A program made the position numbers and the translations under genes. A model generated the notes under the pieces. It did no database searches and was not told the origin of the DNA. It was given only the letters and a program-made list of their open reading frames with translations. A DNA stretch of 64,000 bases, taken from contig NZ_LNXY01000001.1 of assembly GCF_001467585.1 (NCBI RefSeq), positions 165,549 to 229,548 of the forward strand. Reading direction: 5' to 3'. This stretch comes from Legionella drozanskii LLAP-1. GTDB taxonomy: Bacteria > Pseudomonadota > Gammaproteobacteria > Legionellales > Legionellaceae. Positions within the stretch are counted from its first letter, which is position 1, and each line of letters starts with the position of its first letter. Shown piece by piece: positions 1 through 9,644 of this stretch.

Positions 1-1013
1 AAATCTTCCTGCGTCAAACCAACACGTTCTAGAAGTCCTCTCAAGGTTTTCAAAGCTTCTACTTGAATTTGCCTGACTCGCTCACGAGTGAGGTCAATTT
101 CTTTACCGACATCTTCAAGAGTTGCTTTTTCAAAACCTCGTAAACCAAAACGTCTAGCGATTACTTGCTGCTGATTTTCCGTCAATTTATCCAACAAAGA
201 CTCAATATGATTACGTAAATTTTCGTCAGTTAGAAGCTCTGCTGGATTCACACTATTTTCATCAGCAATAGTATCTAACAACGATTTGCTCTCGTCATAA
301 CCAATTGGTGTATCGACAGAAGCTACTTTATCATTCAAACCCAGTAGCTTTTCAACATCCTCAAGTGGCTTGTCTACCATTTCGGCAATCTCTTCTGCGG
401 AAGGTTCGTGATCAAGTTTTTGAGTCAGTTGTCTTGCAGCACGCAAATAAACATTAAGTTCTTTTACAACATGAATGGGCAATCTTATCGTGCGGGTTTG
501 ATTCATAATCGCCCGCTCGATGGTTTGTCTAATCCACCAAGTTGCATAGGTTGAAAAGCGAAATCCTCTATCAGGATCAAATTTTTCTACCGATTTCATC
601 AACCCTAGATTTCCCTCCTCAATCAAATCAAGGAGAGGCAATCCACGATTCAAATATCGGCGTGAAATTTTAACAACTAAGCGCAAATTGGATTCGATCA
701 TTTTTTTACGCGCAGCTGCGTCACCTTTCAGTGCAAGTCGCGCGTAATGAACTTCCTCTTCCGCAGAGAGTAGCGGAGAGAAGCCGATTTCGCTCAGATA
801 TATTTGCGTTGCATCCATAATTTTGGACGCTTGCCTACCCCGCTGGAAGCTAGGAAAAGCTTCTTGGTTACTAAAATCAGGAGGTTCTGCTACTACCGCA
901 TTTTCAGGTTCATGCTCTTCAGAGAGCACTATTTCTTCATCATGAGGAGATTCATCCCATTCTTCTTCTGGGACTTCATCTTCTTTCATGGATTCGTCGT
1001 CTGCCTGCATCAT
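1..1013 (-). CDS. rpoS: RNA polymerase sigma factor RpoS (3' end cut by window)
   Basis: Stationary-phase sigma-70 family factor that directs RNA polymerase to stress and transmission-phase promoters. The visible 337 codons contain region 1.2 ([11 protein letters not shown]), region 2 ([20 protein letters not shown] and [16 protein letters not shown]), region 3 and region 4.2 with the helix-turn-helix [20 protein letters not shown]. An acidic N-terminal extension precedes region 1.2. The frame is open to base 1, so only the last few codons can be missing. Two ATGs occur in tandem (1013 and 1010). It lies downstream of nlpD on the same strand, the usual gammaproteobacterial order. In Legionella RpoS is known to act in the switch between replicative and transmissive phases; that role is family knowledge, not seen here. 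Confidence 0.97.
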   Translation of the reverse strand, partial: MMQADDESMKEDEVPEEEWDESPHDEEIVLSEEHEPENAVVAEPPDFSNQEAFPSFQRGRQASKIMDATQIYLSEIGFSPLLSAEEEVHYARLALKGDAAARKKMIESNLRLVVKISRRYLNRGLPLLDLIEEGNLGLMKSVEKFDPDRGFRFSTYATWWIRQTIERAIMNQTRTIRLPIHVVKELNVYLRAARQLTQKLDHEPSAEEIAEMVDKPLEDVEKLLGLNDKVASVDTPIGYDESKSLLDTIADENSVNPAELLTDENLRNHIESLLDKLTENQQQVIARRFGLRGFEKATLEDVGKEIDLTRERVRQIQVEALKTLRGLLERVGLTQED

Positions 1014-1092
1014 TTTTCACCTATCGTGTTTATATCTCAATAAGAAAAAACATCGCTTTATTGGCATATCATTTATAACTACTTCTTTTACC

Positions 1093-1824
1093 TCACCTCA
1101 AATAATCCAGTGGGTTCACTGGTCTTCCAGCTTTTCTTATTTCGAAATGGACACCCCAATACTTTCTATCTATAACACCCATTTCGGCAATAATTTGCCC
1201 AGGTTTAACTTTTTGCCCTTCCTTTACAATATTTCGCGAATTGTTGCCGTATGCAGTTAGGTATTGATCGTTATGTTTAATGATAATTAAGTTTCCATAC
1301 CCAGTAAGCCCACTACCTGCATAAGCCACTACTCCGCCAGATGCTGCATAAATCATCTCACCTTTTTTACCAGCAATATCTATGCCTTTTTTTCCTTGCT
1401 GCGGAGCAAATCGAGATACTACCCGACCATTGACTGGCCAGATCCATTTTTGCCCTTGATTGGATGTTTGGTTCCTTCTAAGTATAGGGTAATATTTATT
1501 ATTTTTTATTCGCGAAGTTTGCTTTACTTTATAAATAGGTTTTACGGCAACATATCGATGTTGGGTACCTAATCCTCTGACACGCAAGACTTGACCAACA
1601 CGTAAAGCATAAGGTCTATGCAAATGGTTATTGGCAGCAAGTTGCCTATAGTCCTGGTCATACCGGAAAGCAATTGCATAAAGCGTTTCACCCCGCCGCA
1701 CCACATGAGTAGTTTGGTTTGGGTTGTTTGGCTGCCATTTTAATTCAACAACAGGGGCAAAATTAGAATTTGTGCCACAAGCCGTCAGTAGGATGGTTAT
1801 TATTAATACGCACAGTTTGTACAT
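1093..1824 (-). CDS. nlpD: NlpD-type LysM/M23 lipoprotein, cell-division amidase activator
   Basis: Outer-membrane lipoprotein expected to activate septal amidases. A lipobox (LLTAC) ends the signal peptide at about residue 16. A LysM domain covers residues about 41-85 (HVVRRGETLYAIAFRYDQ) and a C-terminal LytM/M23 domain about 130-243. The M23 metal site is degenerate: the first His is replaced (KKGIDIAG), the usual LTVYAH reads LTAYGN, and only the last HFEIR element is kept. This is the pattern of non-catalytic NlpD/EnvC activators rather than active endopeptidases. It sits between surE and rpoS on the same strand, with 79 bases to rpoS; in other gammaproteobacteria the nlpD coding region carries an rpoS promoter. 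Confidence 0.95.
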   Translation of the reverse strand: MYKLCVLIITILLTACGTNSNFAPVVELKWQPNNPNQTTHVVRRGETLYAIAFRYDQDYRQLAANNHLHRPYALRVGQVLRVRGLGTQHRYVAVKPIYKVKQTSRIKNNKYYPILRRNQTSNQGQKWIWPVNGRVVSRFAPQQGKKGIDIAGKKGEMIYAASGGVVAYAGSGLTGYGNLIIIKHNDQYLTAYGNNSRNIVKEGQKVKPGQIIAEMGVIDRKYWGVHFEIRKAGRPVNPLDYLR

Positions 1825-1859
1825 ATTTCATTCTCTGCTAAGAAAACAGTGTTCAAGTG

Positions 1860-2618
1860 TTAGACACCCCAATTAATTTCATCTACCCAAGCTGATAGAG
1901 TATCGAACACCTTATAGTGAGTCATATCAAGCTGTAGAGGTGTGAGGGATACACAGTTTTGAGCAATTGCATAAAAATCGGTACCTGGGCCTGCATCGGC
2001 TTCAATACCCGAAGGACCCACCCAGTAAATGGGTCGACCACGTGGATCATACTCTTTAACAATAGGCTCCGCTGCATGACGGGTACCAAGGCGTGTCACT
2101 TCTATGCCTCTGATTTTTTCTAAAGGAAGATCAGGTATGTTGACATTAAGAATGGTTTGAGAAGGCAGCATATTTGCACGCATCTTCAGCACTAATTGGC
2201 GTGCAATAGAAGCAGCCGCGTCATAGTGTTGGATGTTATCACCGACCATGGAAAACGCGATAGCTGGTAAACCTAAATATCTCCCTTCCATAGCCGCAGC
2301 CACCGTTCCGGAATAGAGAATATCATCGCCTAAATTACCCCCATCATTGATGCCTGAAACAACCATATCAGCAATTGGATTGAGAAATCCTGTCAGTGCC
2401 AAATGCACGCAATCGGTAGGCGTACCTTCAACACTATAGTAACTATTGTCCAGTTGCTTAATTCTCAACGGCCTTGTCAAAGTTAAGGAATTACTTGCTC
2501 CACTACGATTTCGATCAGGTGCAACAACCGTAACTTCTGCAATGCAAGACATTTCATTAGCAAGTGCTCTTATACCAGGAGCATGTACACCATCATCATT
2601 ACTTACCAAAATTCTCAT
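1860..2618 (-). CDS. surE: 5'/3'-nucleotidase SurE
   Basis: Metal-dependent survival protein SurE, which dephosphorylates nucleoside 5'- and 3'-monophosphates. The N-terminal [15 protein letters not shown] carries the ND(D) metal-binding motif; [37 protein letters not shown] and the late NVNIP are all family signatures. The start is placed at 2618 because the family begins with [10 protein letters not shown] and a purine-rich AUAGGGU lies just upstream; a longer reading from 2645 would overlap the upstream lipoprotein gene. It is followed by nlpD and rpoS in the same direction (35 bases to nlpD). Length (252 aa) is normal. Confidence 0.96.
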   Translation of the reverse strand: MRILVSNDDGVHAPGIRALANEMSCIAEVTVVAPDRNRSGASNSLTLTRPLRIKQLDNSYYSVEGTPTDCVHLALTGFLNPIADMVVSGINDGGNLGDDILYSGTVAAAMEGRYLGLPAIAFSMVGDNIQHYDAAASIARQLVLKMRANMLPSQTILNVNIPDLPLEKIRGIEVTRLGTRHAAEPIVKEYDPRGRPIYWVGPSGIEADAGPGTDFYAIAQNCVSLTPLQLDMTHYKVFDTLSAWVDEINWGV

Positions 2619-2626
2619 TATTGACC

Positions 2627-3004
2627 CTATGGAGATTCTAACCATCTTACTATTGCTAAATACTCAGCCAACTGCTCTTCGTTATTTTGAACAGTCACTT
2701 TAAGTTCAGGCTGATTAGGATTAGCTTTTAAGTTCGCTTGTTGACTTGCTAAGGTTTCTTGTAGCGCTATTATTTTCTTACCAAAGGCTTGCGGATTGAC
2801 TTGCAGTTGATAAGCCAACTCATTCACCCCTGTAGCGACCTCTGCTAATTGTTTGCAACTTATATTGGCTGGTTGCTTTGCAGGACAATCCTTAACGGCA
2901 TTTTGCAATGCTTGGGGGTGTGTACGGTAATATTGTCCATCCTCCTGTGTTGAACAAGCAGCCAATAATAATGACATACAAGCCATAAACAGGTACTTTT
3001 GCAT
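2627..3004 (-). CDS. small lipoprotein, EexN-like
   Basis: 125-residue lipoprotein. The signal peptide ends in a lipobox LLLAACS, so the mature protein starts at Cys17. The next stretch ([17 protein letters not shown], then a Cys about 11 residues later followed by KQLAEVA) matches the pattern of the EexN family (entry-exclusion lipoproteins of conjugative plasmids), which also occurs as chromosomal lipoproteins of unknown role. The C-terminal half is predicted helical with many Gln and Asn. It ends 8 bases before the surE start and probably shares its transcript. There is no conjugation gene nearby, so an entry-exclusion role is not supported; the family match is a pattern impression. Confidence 0.75.
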   Translation of the reverse strand: MQKYLFMACMSLLLAACSTQEDGQYYRTHPQALQNAVKDCPAKQPANISCKQLAEVATGVNELAYQLQVNPQAFGKKIIALQETLASQQANLKANPNQPELKVTVQNNEEQLAEYLAIVRWLESP

Positions 3005-3159
3005 TAGATCCTCTTGGTATTACTAATAAAGTTCACGATGTTACCATTTGTCTCTACCTAACGCTATGTTGATATTTTGGGAACTTAGATTTTTTGTCAC
3101 ATTGAATAAATGTTGTATATTCGTTATTGTTATATGCTTTATATTTGATAAAAAAGACT

Positions 3160-4875
3160 ATGCTAGATTTTAAAATTATTCGTGACGAAGAAACAGGTGA
3201 ATTATATATAGAGACCTCCATTTCCGGCAAACCATTACTTACTATCCCGCAACTGAATAAAAGTACTGCCTTTACCCAAGATGAACGGCATGAATTTGGG
3301 TTGCTTGGTAAACTGCCTCACCGAGTTGAAACCTTGGATGAACAAGTGAAACGAAGTTATCTTCAATACTCTAGTTATCAAACTCGCCTACAACAACATA
3401 TTTATCTTAATAATCTACATGATAAAAACCAGGTACTGTTTTATAAGTTGTTAAGTCGACATTTAGGAGAAATGCTGCCCACCATTTACACTCCAATTGT
3501 GGGGACGGCAGTGAAACGCTTCAGTCACGAATATCGCCAACCACGTGGCTTGTACATTGCTCATTCTTATAAAAATCGCATTGAAGAAATTATTAGTAAT
3601 CGCACCAATCCTGAGATTGATTTAATAGTGGTAACTGATGGTGAAGGCGTTTTAGGGATAGGGGATCAAGGCATTGGTGGGATGGATATCCCCGTAGCAA
3701 AGCTGATGGTTTATACCCTCTGCGGCGGTATAAATCCTATTCGCACACTTCCCGTTTTTCTTGATGTTGGAACAAACAATCAAGAATTATTGAACGACCC
3801 TTTATATCTAGGTTGTCAGCATCCTCGCATTGCTTCTGAGCTTTATGATGACTTTATTCTCACTTTTGTGAACGCGGTACGATCTCATTTCCCCAATGCT
3901 TTTTTACATTGGGAAGATTTTGGTCGTAGCAATGCTAGACGAATTTTAGATCAATTCCAAAATGAGCTATGCACCTTTAATGATGATATTCAGGGCACGG
4001 GAGCAGTGACTCTAGCTGCTCTATTATCTGCCTGTGACGTCACTGGCATTAACCTTGAGGATCATCGAATCGTTGTATTTGGCGCAGGTTCTGCAGGAAC
4101 GGGAATCAGTGATCAAATTGTGGATGCAATGGTTAGGAGAGGTGTAAAACAAGAAGAAGCCTATCATCGTTTTTGGTTAATAGATCGACAAGGTCTTTTA
4201 GTCGATTCCGATAGTGAGCTGACCGAAGCCCAAAAACCCTATGCTCGTAAAGCCAAAGAAATAAGCGTATGGCCTATTCTCAACAAGCCGTTCCCTAGCT
4301 TAACGGACACAGTACGCCAAGTAAAACCCACTATTTTAATTGGCTGTTCAGCCCAGCCTGGTGCCTTTTCCCAAGAGCTCATTGAAATTATGACCTCAAC
4401 CTCCATACGACCTGTTATTTTCCCTCTTTCCAATCCAGATGAAAAATGTGAAGCACAACCCGCTGATATTATGGCTTGGAGTCAAGGTAAAGCGCTCATA
4501 GCAACTGGAACAGCTTTTCCCGCCGTAGAATATCAAAATCGTCTAATAGACATCGCACAATGCAACAATGCGCTAGTCTTTCCAGGAATTGGTTTAGGCA
4601 TTTTAGCAGTACAAGCTTCTCGACTATCCAAAGAAATGATTTGGGCAGCTGCCGAAGTATTAAGCGAGCATGCACCCAGTAAAAAAGACAGCTACCTACC
4701 GCTACTTCCTTCACTTGATGATGCACAAACAGTCGCTAAACATATCGCTATTCGCGTCGCAAGAACTGCGATAAAAGAAGGATTGGCGCAAAAAAATCAA
4801 GAGGCTGATTTAGAAAAGTTAATTCAAGACCTATTTTGGGAACCGCGATATTTACCGTTTAGAAAAAGGAAGTAA
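3160..4875 (+). CDS. maeA: NAD-dependent malic enzyme
   Basis: Oxidative decarboxylation of malate to pyruvate with NAD. The long (571 aa) malic enzyme type is shown by the malic N-domain (LLSRHLGEMLPTIYTP, RPRGLY-type motif PRGLYIAH), the catalytic and metal region VVTDGEGVLGIGDQG and FNDDIQGTGAVTLAA, and the NAD-binding loop VVFGAGSAGTGISDQI. The start is placed at the second Met (MLDFKIIRDE), which matches the usual family N-terminus and has a purine-rich AAAAAAG just upstream; a start at 3127 would add 11 residues and has no ribosome site. A hairpin follows the stop. The gene stands alone and faces the next gene. Confidence 0.95.
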   Translation: MLDFKIIRDEETGELYIETSISGKPLLTIPQLNKSTAFTQDERHEFGLLGKLPHRVETLDEQVKRSYLQYSSYQTRLQQHIYLNNLHDKNQVLFYKLLSRHLGEMLPTIYTPIVGTAVKRFSHEYRQPRGLYIAHSYKNRIEEIISNRTNPEIDLIVVTDGEGVLGIGDQGIGGMDIPVAKLMVYTLCGGINPIRTLPVFLDVGTNNQELLNDPLYLGCQHPRIASELYDDFILTFVNAVRSHFPNAFLHWEDFGRSNARRILDQFQNELCTFNDDIQGTGAVTLAALLSACDVTGINLEDHRIVVFGAGSAGTGISDQIVDAMVRRGVKQEEAYHRFWLIDRQGLLVDSDSELTEAQKPYARKAKEISVWPILNKPFPSLTDTVRQVKPTILIGCSAQPGAFSQELIEIMTSTSIRPVIFPLSNPDEKCEAQPADIMAWSQGKALIATGTAFPAVEYQNRLIDIAQCNNALVFPGIGLGILAVQASRLSKEMIWAAAEVLSEHAPSKKDSYLPLLPSLDDAQTVAKHIAIRVARTAIKEGLAQKNQEADLEKLIQDLFWEPRYLPFRKRK

Positions 4876-4900
4876 TGGTCACTTTAGGCGAAAAGGAAGT

Positions 4901-4917
4901 GTTGGGCCAAGCCCAAC
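4901..4917. terminator. hairpin between convergent maeA and GGCT-like genes
   Basis: A perfect 7-bp stem (GTTGGGC / GCCCAAC) with a 3-base loop lies 25 bases after the malic enzyme stop, in the 65-base gap between two convergent genes. It could stop transcription from either side. No long T-run follows, so its strength is uncertain. Confidence 0.55.
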
Positions 4918-4940
4918 CTAAATTCTTAGAATTTCTCAGA

Positions 4941-5294
4941 TTATTTATTCTGACTAACCGTTGACTGATGAGCGTACACCCAAGCCTCAACTCCGGAAGC
5001 TAAACGGATTTTAATACGCACATAGTCCTTCACTTCATATTCGTCTGCTTTTAATAGTTCAGCCTCAGTGATATCAAAAACCATTCCTTCAACTTGGTCT
5101 GCATCCTGCAATGTGGGGAATAAAATTTGATGCATTTTCTTACCACTAACTTGAAGTACATAGGGGTCCGTTATTTCTAGATCCTCCAAAACATAGCCTC
5201 GTAAATAATCTTTTCTACCCTCTAACCGTCTAGAAAAAGTAGCTATTTGTACTGCTTCTAACTGCAGGGTGCCATAAGAAAAAAGTTTTTGCAT
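4941..5294 (-). CDS. gamma-glutamylcyclotransferase-fold (AIG2-like) protein
   Basis: Small protein of the AIG2/GGCT fold. The N-terminal FSYGTLQ is the substrate-loop motif, and ADEYEV near residue 90 carries the acidic residue that is catalytic in the family. Family members cleave gamma-glutamyl or epsilon-glutamyl amines, but many AIG2 proteins have no known substrate. The ATG at 5294 is preferred because AAGAG lies about nine bases upstream; an in-frame GTG at 5303 would add three residues. Confidence 0.85.
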   Translation of the reverse strand: MQKLFSYGTLQLEAVQIATFSRRLEGRKDYLRGYVLEDLEITDPYVLQVSGKKMHQILFPTLQDADQVEGMVFDITEAELLKADEYEVKDYVRIKIRLASGVEAWVYAHQSTVSQNK

Positions 5295-5529
5295 CGCATT
5301 CACTCTTAGTTGAGATATACCAATGCTACGTCTTGTTGCTTGAAATTTGAAGTTCTTGCAGATAAGAGTAGATAAATATTCACCTGATTGAGCAATGCCC
5401 CCTCAAGAAAGAGAAGATCCAGCGCTAGAAATTCGCTTGGGGTGTTGCTACATTTCAAACATGAAATTGTTGTTTTCCACTATCAAAGATGGCAGTATGT
5501 CTTCCTAATTGTTCAACCGGAATCCAACC

Positions 5530-6219
5530 TTGTCTCGCACAGAACGCCTGCTGGATTTGCTGCAAATTTTACGTCGTAATCGCTACCCTGTCAGCGGAGC
5601 GACAATTGCTTCAGAACTTGGTATAAGTCTTCGAACGCTATATCGCGATATTGTTACTCTTCAAGCACAAGGCGCTCAAATTGATGGCGAACCTGGGGTA
5701 GGTTATCGTTTACGACCCTGTTTCATGCTTCCTCCTTTAATGTTTTCTGAAGAAGAAATTGAAGCTTTAGTTCTCGGATCAAGGTGGGTCGCCAAAAAAA
5801 CTGACTCACGATTAGCACTTTCCTCACGCAATGCTCTAGCTAAAATTTCTGCGGTACTCCCCGAGGATTTGCGTAATAAACTTGAAACAGCAGGTCTTTT
5901 AGTAGGCCCTGGGCATGAGATTCCTACTGGAGATAAAGAGCAAGTTCTTATCCGACAAGCTATTCGTTTCGAACAAAAAATCGAAATTACCTATATTGAT
6001 CTCAAGGATAACGAAACAGCGCGAGTTATCTGGCCATTCGCCGTCGTTTTTTTTGACCAAGTCCGCATTTTAGCTGCCTGGTGTGAAGTGCGCCAAGAAT
6101 TTCGCCATTTTCGAATTGATCGAATTAAAAAGTTGACTTTAATGAATCTCCGCTACCCTAAAAGACGCCACACTTTACAGAAGGAATGGCGTGAACTGCA
6201 AGGCATACCTCTGCAATAA
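5530..6219 (+). CDS. HTH/WYL-domain transcriptional regulator (YafY-like)
   Basis: DNA-binding regulator of the DeoR-HTH plus WYL type. The N-terminus SRTERLLDLLQILRR leads into the helix-turn-helix (VSGATIASELGISLRTLYRDI), followed by GVGYRL and a WYL domain from about residue 125 (IEITYIDLKDNE ... VIWPFAVVFFDQVRILAAWCE ... FRIDRI). The start is uncertain: there is no ATG in a good place. TTG 5530 gives MSRTERLLDLL, the common family N-terminus, with GG about nine bases upstream; another TTG at 5509 directly follows a stop. The next gene downstream, a VOC-family protein, is a likely target; YafY-type regulators are often next to such genes. Confidence 0.88.
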   Translation: MSRTERLLDLLQILRRNRYPVSGATIASELGISLRTLYRDIVTLQAQGAQIDGEPGVGYRLRPCFMLPPLMFSEEEIEALVLGSRWVAKKTDSRLALSSRNALAKISAVLPEDLRNKLETAGLLVGPGHEIPTGDKEQVLIRQAIRFEQKIEITYIDLKDNETARVIWPFAVVFFDQVRILAAWCEVRQEFRHFRIDRIKKLTLMNLRYPKRRHTLQKEWRELQGIPLQ

Positions 6220-6365
6220 ATACTACTGACAAAATTTGGCAGCATGTTCGTTTACGATTGAGGCTTCTTAACGATTAGCAAAGATTATCGGTGAGAAGAA
6301 ACAAAAAGAACCATAGCTTGCTTTTTTAAAACCTATGGTGACCTTACCTCAATTGGAGAATAAAT

Positions 6366-6734
6366 ATGCTTTATCCAAGTTATGCCATTTTATATGTTGA
6401 TAACCCCATTGCAAGCGCTGATTTTTATAGCAATTTACTGGGAAATCAACCCACTGAATCGATGCCTACTTTTGCTTTGTTTGCCCTGGAAAATGGGCTT
6501 AGATTTGGTCTTTGGTCCAAGCATGATGTACAACCTACAGCAGCAGCTACTTTAGGGGGAAGCTCTGAATTAGGAATTTTAGTTGCTGATACCCAGGCGG
6601 TCCAGAACCTCTATGAGGATTGGAAGAAAAAAGGAATAACAATGATTCAAGAACCCACTCAGATGGATTTTGGTTTAAACTTCGTCGCTATTGACCCAGA
6701 TGGGCATCGACTTCGTGTATTTGAGCATAGCTAA
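6366..6734 (+). CDS. VOC-family (glyoxalase/bleomycin-resistance fold) protein
   Basis: 122-residue protein of the vicinal-oxygen-chelate fold. It begins with YAILYVDNPIASADFYSNLLG, a standard first beta-alpha-beta unit, and ends with FVAIDPDGHRLRVFE, where the Glu is a typical metal ligand position. Such proteins may be dioxygenases, lyases or drug-binding resistance proteins; the substrate cannot be told. It lies 146 bases after the WYL regulator on the same strand and ends just before a strong hairpin. Confidence 0.85.
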   Translation: MLYPSYAILYVDNPIASADFYSNLLGNQPTESMPTFALFALENGLRFGLWSKHDVQPTAAATLGGSSELGILVADTQAVQNLYEDWKKKGITMIQEPTQMDFGLNFVAIDPDGHRLRVFEHS

Positions 6735-6739
6735 CCTAT

Positions 6740-6767
6740 ACCTGGTTGATGCATGCGTCAACCAGGT
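6740..6767. terminator. hairpin between convergent genes
   Basis: A perfect 10-bp inverted repeat (ACCTGGTTGA / TCAACCAGGT) with an 8-base loop fills the gap between the VOC gene (stop 6734) and the convergent Tim44-like gene (stop 6776). The right arm is followed by TTAGATGTTTATT. Probable bidirectional terminator. Confidence 0.7.
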
Positions 6768-6775
6768 TTAGATGT

Positions 6776-7591
6776 TTATTGAGCTTCATAAACCTCTTGT
6801 TGTATACCGCCAACTACCCAAGATTTACTATTGAAGAATTGACGAAAATGCCAAATTTCATCCAATTGTATTGCCGGTTCCTGATTCTCTTTAATTACTC
6901 CTGTAAACCGTACGCTAGCCATTGTTGAATCGGCTTGTCTGGAAACGTCGAGTAATTGAGCATCTAAGTTACTCACTTCGGTTTTATTAGGCTCTTGACC
7001 GCGCTCATCCAATTGCATTTTAATTTCAGCAAACACTTCAGGTGCAGTAAAATCATTCAAATCTTGTAAGTTTTTTTGATCGTAAGCCGCTTGAAGACGA
7101 ATAAACTTCACTTTCGCATCTCGTAAAAATGCTTCCGAATCAAAATCCATTGGATAACTTGAAAAGTTATTGCTCGCAGATCCTGCATAAAACTGAGAAT
7201 TTTCGTTAAATGAACTTTGTCCATACGCACTTGTTTGCGCTGACTGCAACCCCGGCTGCATTCTTCTGCGAAAAAAATTAATGAGGAAAAAGGCTATTGA
7301 ACCTATTATCAGCCAAGATAACAAACCGCTACCTAATCCATTGCCCATAAATAAACTTGCTAATAAACTACCGGCTAATAAACCACCTAAAACTCCGCGC
7401 CATTTGTTCGAGTTGGCCCGTTGTCCCAATGATTTCATCGGTTGTGGAGTAGCACGCGGTGAAAATAAGGTACTATGAGAGCGCTGTACACCAAAGCTTC
7501 TTCCGCCGCCAAAACGTTTAGCAGATGCCTCATTCACTAATAATCCCAAACTGAGAAATCCGATTAGCAAATAAATAAAAAAACTACGCAT
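6776..7591 (-). CDS. Tim44-like domain membrane protein
   Basis: 271-residue envelope protein. It has a signal or anchor segment (FFIYLLIGFLSLGLLV), a Gly/Arg/Ser-rich region (FGGGRSFG), a second hydrophobic block around residues 75-105 (GLLAGSLLASLFMG and LLSWLIIGSIAFFLINFF), and a C-terminal Tim44-like domain (from FLRDAKVKFIRLQAAYDQKNLQDLNDF to WVVGGIQQE). Bacterial Tim44-domain proteins are membrane-associated with unknown roles. The start is set at 7591, with AGAAGGGGC about seven bases upstream; a longer reading from 7624 is less likely. Confidence 0.88.
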   Translation of the reverse strand: MRSFFIYLLIGFLSLGLLVNEASAKRFGGGRSFGVQRSHSTLFSPRATPQPMKSLGQRANSNKWRGVLGGLLAGSLLASLFMGNGLGSGLLSWLIIGSIAFFLINFFRRRMQPGLQSAQTSAYGQSSFNENSQFYAGSASNNFSSYPMDFDSEAFLRDAKVKFIRLQAAYDQKNLQDLNDFTAPEVFAEIKMQLDERGQEPNKTEVSNLDAQLLDVSRQADSTMASVRFTGVIKENQEPAIQLDEIWHFRQFFNSKSWVVGGIQQEVYEAQ

Positions 7592-7672
7592 TTTTATTGC
7601 CCCTTCTTTTATAAGAACCCCCATTATAGCCGATTGGAACGCAACTTACTTCGACACAAGATAAATTTTCTG

Positions 7673-8305
7673 TTAACGACTTGATAGTGCTATTTTTATT
7701 CCAAAGCCAAGAAACAGGCCACCTGTCAATCGGTCCAATCTACGGATGATTTTCGGATTTTTCAGACCTCGTGTCAGAGGTTGACTAGCAAGAAGCAATA
7801 AGCTAAACCACAGCAAACCCAAGATGGCATGAATCACAGCCAGCAGGACAGTATAAGCAGCAACCGGCACTCCTTGAGGAATAAATTGCGGTAAAAAAGA
7901 AATATAGAAAATACCCACTTTTGGGTTTAGTAAATTTCCACAAATACCCTTCCAAAACCAACCTAAATCCTTCTCTTTTTGTAACGTTGAACCCTTGCTC
8001 GCAATTGAAAAATTGTTCCGCGGTTTAATAAGAAGATATAAGCCCAACCAGGCGAGATAAATTGCCCCAGACCATTTGAGAATGTCATAGGCCAAATGGG
8101 AAGTCGCAATAAGTGCTCCTAAACCAAAAGCAACCGCCACACCCCAAGCAAGACAACCGACATTAACTCCTAACGCAGCCAATCCGGCTTTTTTTATCCC
8201 CTCCGCTGCAGACGTTCTTAAAACCAAAGCGGTGTCTAAACCGGGGACGATAGTAAGTAAGCCGCCGGCAACTATAAAAGCGATAATTGATTCAGTAATA
8301 GTCAT
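7673..8305 (-). CDS. LysE/RhtB-family amino-acid exporter
   Basis: 210-residue inner-membrane exporter. The N-terminal FIVAGGLLTIVPGLDTALVL with the PGxD element is the LysE/RhtB signature; there are about six hydrophobic segments (including LAWLGLYLLI and AAYTVLLAVIHAILGLLW). Members export amino acids such as threonine, homoserine or leucine; substrate not predictable. It is divergent from the class V aminotransferase gene with 69 bases between starts, so the two may share a control region. Confidence 0.92.
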   Translation of the reverse strand: MTITESIIAFIVAGGLLTIVPGLDTALVLRTSAAEGIKKAGLAALGVNVGCLAWGVAVAFGLGALIATSHLAYDILKWSGAIYLAWLGLYLLIKPRNNFSIASKGSTLQKEKDLGWFWKGICGNLLNPKVGIFYISFLPQFIPQGVPVAAYTVLLAVIHAILGLLWFSLLLLASQPLTRGLKNPKIIRRLDRLTGGLFLGFGIKIALSSR

Positions 8306-8374
8306 ATTAACTCCAAAGCTATTTGATATACTATAGAGGCGCGACTCACTAATTGAACAAAGGATTTAATTTCT

Positions 8375-9562
8375 ATGCACTCATTAGACATCGAAAAATT
8401 AAGAAAAGATACTCCTGGCTGCACGCAAGTATTACATTTTAACAATGCAGGCGCATCTTTATCTCCTCTAGCCGTTATCTCTTCAATTAAAGAACATCTC
8501 GACTTGGAAGCTGCAATGGGTGGCTATGAAGCAGCACAATTTAATCTCGAAAAGTCAGAAAAACTATATCATAACGCAGCAGGTTTAATAAATTGTCTTC
8601 CAGACGAAATCGCCTTTGTTGAAAATGCTACTCGAGCTTGGGAAATGGCGTTTTATAGTTTCAAATTTAAAAAAGGTGATCGGATTGTTACTGCGATAAG
8701 CGAATATGCAAGTAACTATTTGGCTTTTTTGCATAAAGCCAAGCAACTTGGGGTTGAAATTATCGTCATTTCTAATGATGAATATGGGCAACTTGATTTA
8801 GATGATTTAAATAGAAAATTGAATGAAAAAGTTAAATTAATTGCTCTCACTCATGTCCCCACCCAAGGCGGACTTATTAACCCAATAATTGAAGCAGGAA
8901 TAATTGCTAAAAAACATAATATTCCCTATCTAGTAGACACCACCCAATCCCTAGGACAAATGCCCATTGATGTCCATGAAATTGGTTGCGATTTTTTATG
9001 TGCTACAGGCCGTAAATATTTACGTGGTCCGCGAGGCACAGGCTTTTTATTTGCACGGAAAGCAATCATCCAAAACTACGAACCGCCATTTATAGATCTT
9101 CATTCAGCTCAATGGATCTCCAATAATGAATATAAATTGCGTAATGATGCTCGCCGATTTGAAACCTGGGAACAAAATATTGCCGCCAAAATTGGTTTAG
9201 CAACAGCCATCGATTATGCCTTAGCAACTGGAGTCGATGTAACTTGGCAAAGAATTCAAGGGTTAGCCCATCAGTTAAGAGAAAACTTAAAAACTATTAA
9301 AGGAGTAAATCTACAGGATCTTGGGAAAAATAAATGTGGTATTGTCAGCTTCAATTGTCAAAAAGTAGAACCCAATTTTATTCAAGAGAAGCTTAAAAAA
9401 CATAAGATTAACGTTTCAATATCCTTACAAGAATATGCAAGATTAGATTTGGAAAAAAGAAATATAAATTCATTGGTAAGAGCATCCATTCATTACTATA
9501 ATACTGAGAAGGAAATTGAAAAGTTTTGCGAGACTTTAGAGTTTATTTTACATCAAAAATGA
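8375..9562 (+). CDS. class V aminotransferase-fold PLP enzyme (cysteine-desulfurase-like)
   Basis: 395-residue PLP-dependent enzyme of the aminotransferase class V fold. It begins with HFNNAGASLSPLAV, has ATRAWEMAFYSF (phosphate-binding region), the cofactor-Asp region VDTTQSLGQMPIDV, and the PLP lysine in ATGRKYLRGPRGTGFLF. The fold is shared by NifS/SufS desulfurases, isopenicillin-N-epimerase-like and EgtE-like enzymes. No fused or adjacent Fe-S assembly genes are present, so a role as a housekeeping desulfurase is unlikely; a biosynthetic lyase or epimerase is equally possible. Divergent from the LysE-type exporter. Confidence 0.88.
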   Translation: MHSLDIEKLRKDTPGCTQVLHFNNAGASLSPLAVISSIKEHLDLEAAMGGYEAAQFNLEKSEKLYHNAAGLINCLPDEIAFVENATRAWEMAFYSFKFKKGDRIVTAISEYASNYLAFLHKAKQLGVEIIVISNDEYGQLDLDDLNRKLNEKVKLIALTHVPTQGGLINPIIEAGIIAKKHNIPYLVDTTQSLGQMPIDVHEIGCDFLCATGRKYLRGPRGTGFLFARKAIIQNYEPPFIDLHSAQWISNNEYKLRNDARRFETWEQNIAAKIGLATAIDYALATGVDVTWQRIQGLAHQLRENLKTIKGVNLQDLGKNKCGIVSFNCQKVEPNFIQEKLKKHKINVSISLQEYARLDLEKRNINSLVRASIHYYNTEKEIEKFCETLEFILHQK

Positions 9563-9644
9563 TTGATGGTGTAACTTACAGGATCTAAGTCCAACCTCTT
9601 GCGTAGATCCTGCTTTTGAATCGAAATGGATGGGGATTCTTAAC

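Noticed and set aside
804..1260. Plus-strand frames opposite rpoS and nlpD
   Set aside because: They are antisense to clearly recognisable genes and show no domain or ribosome site.
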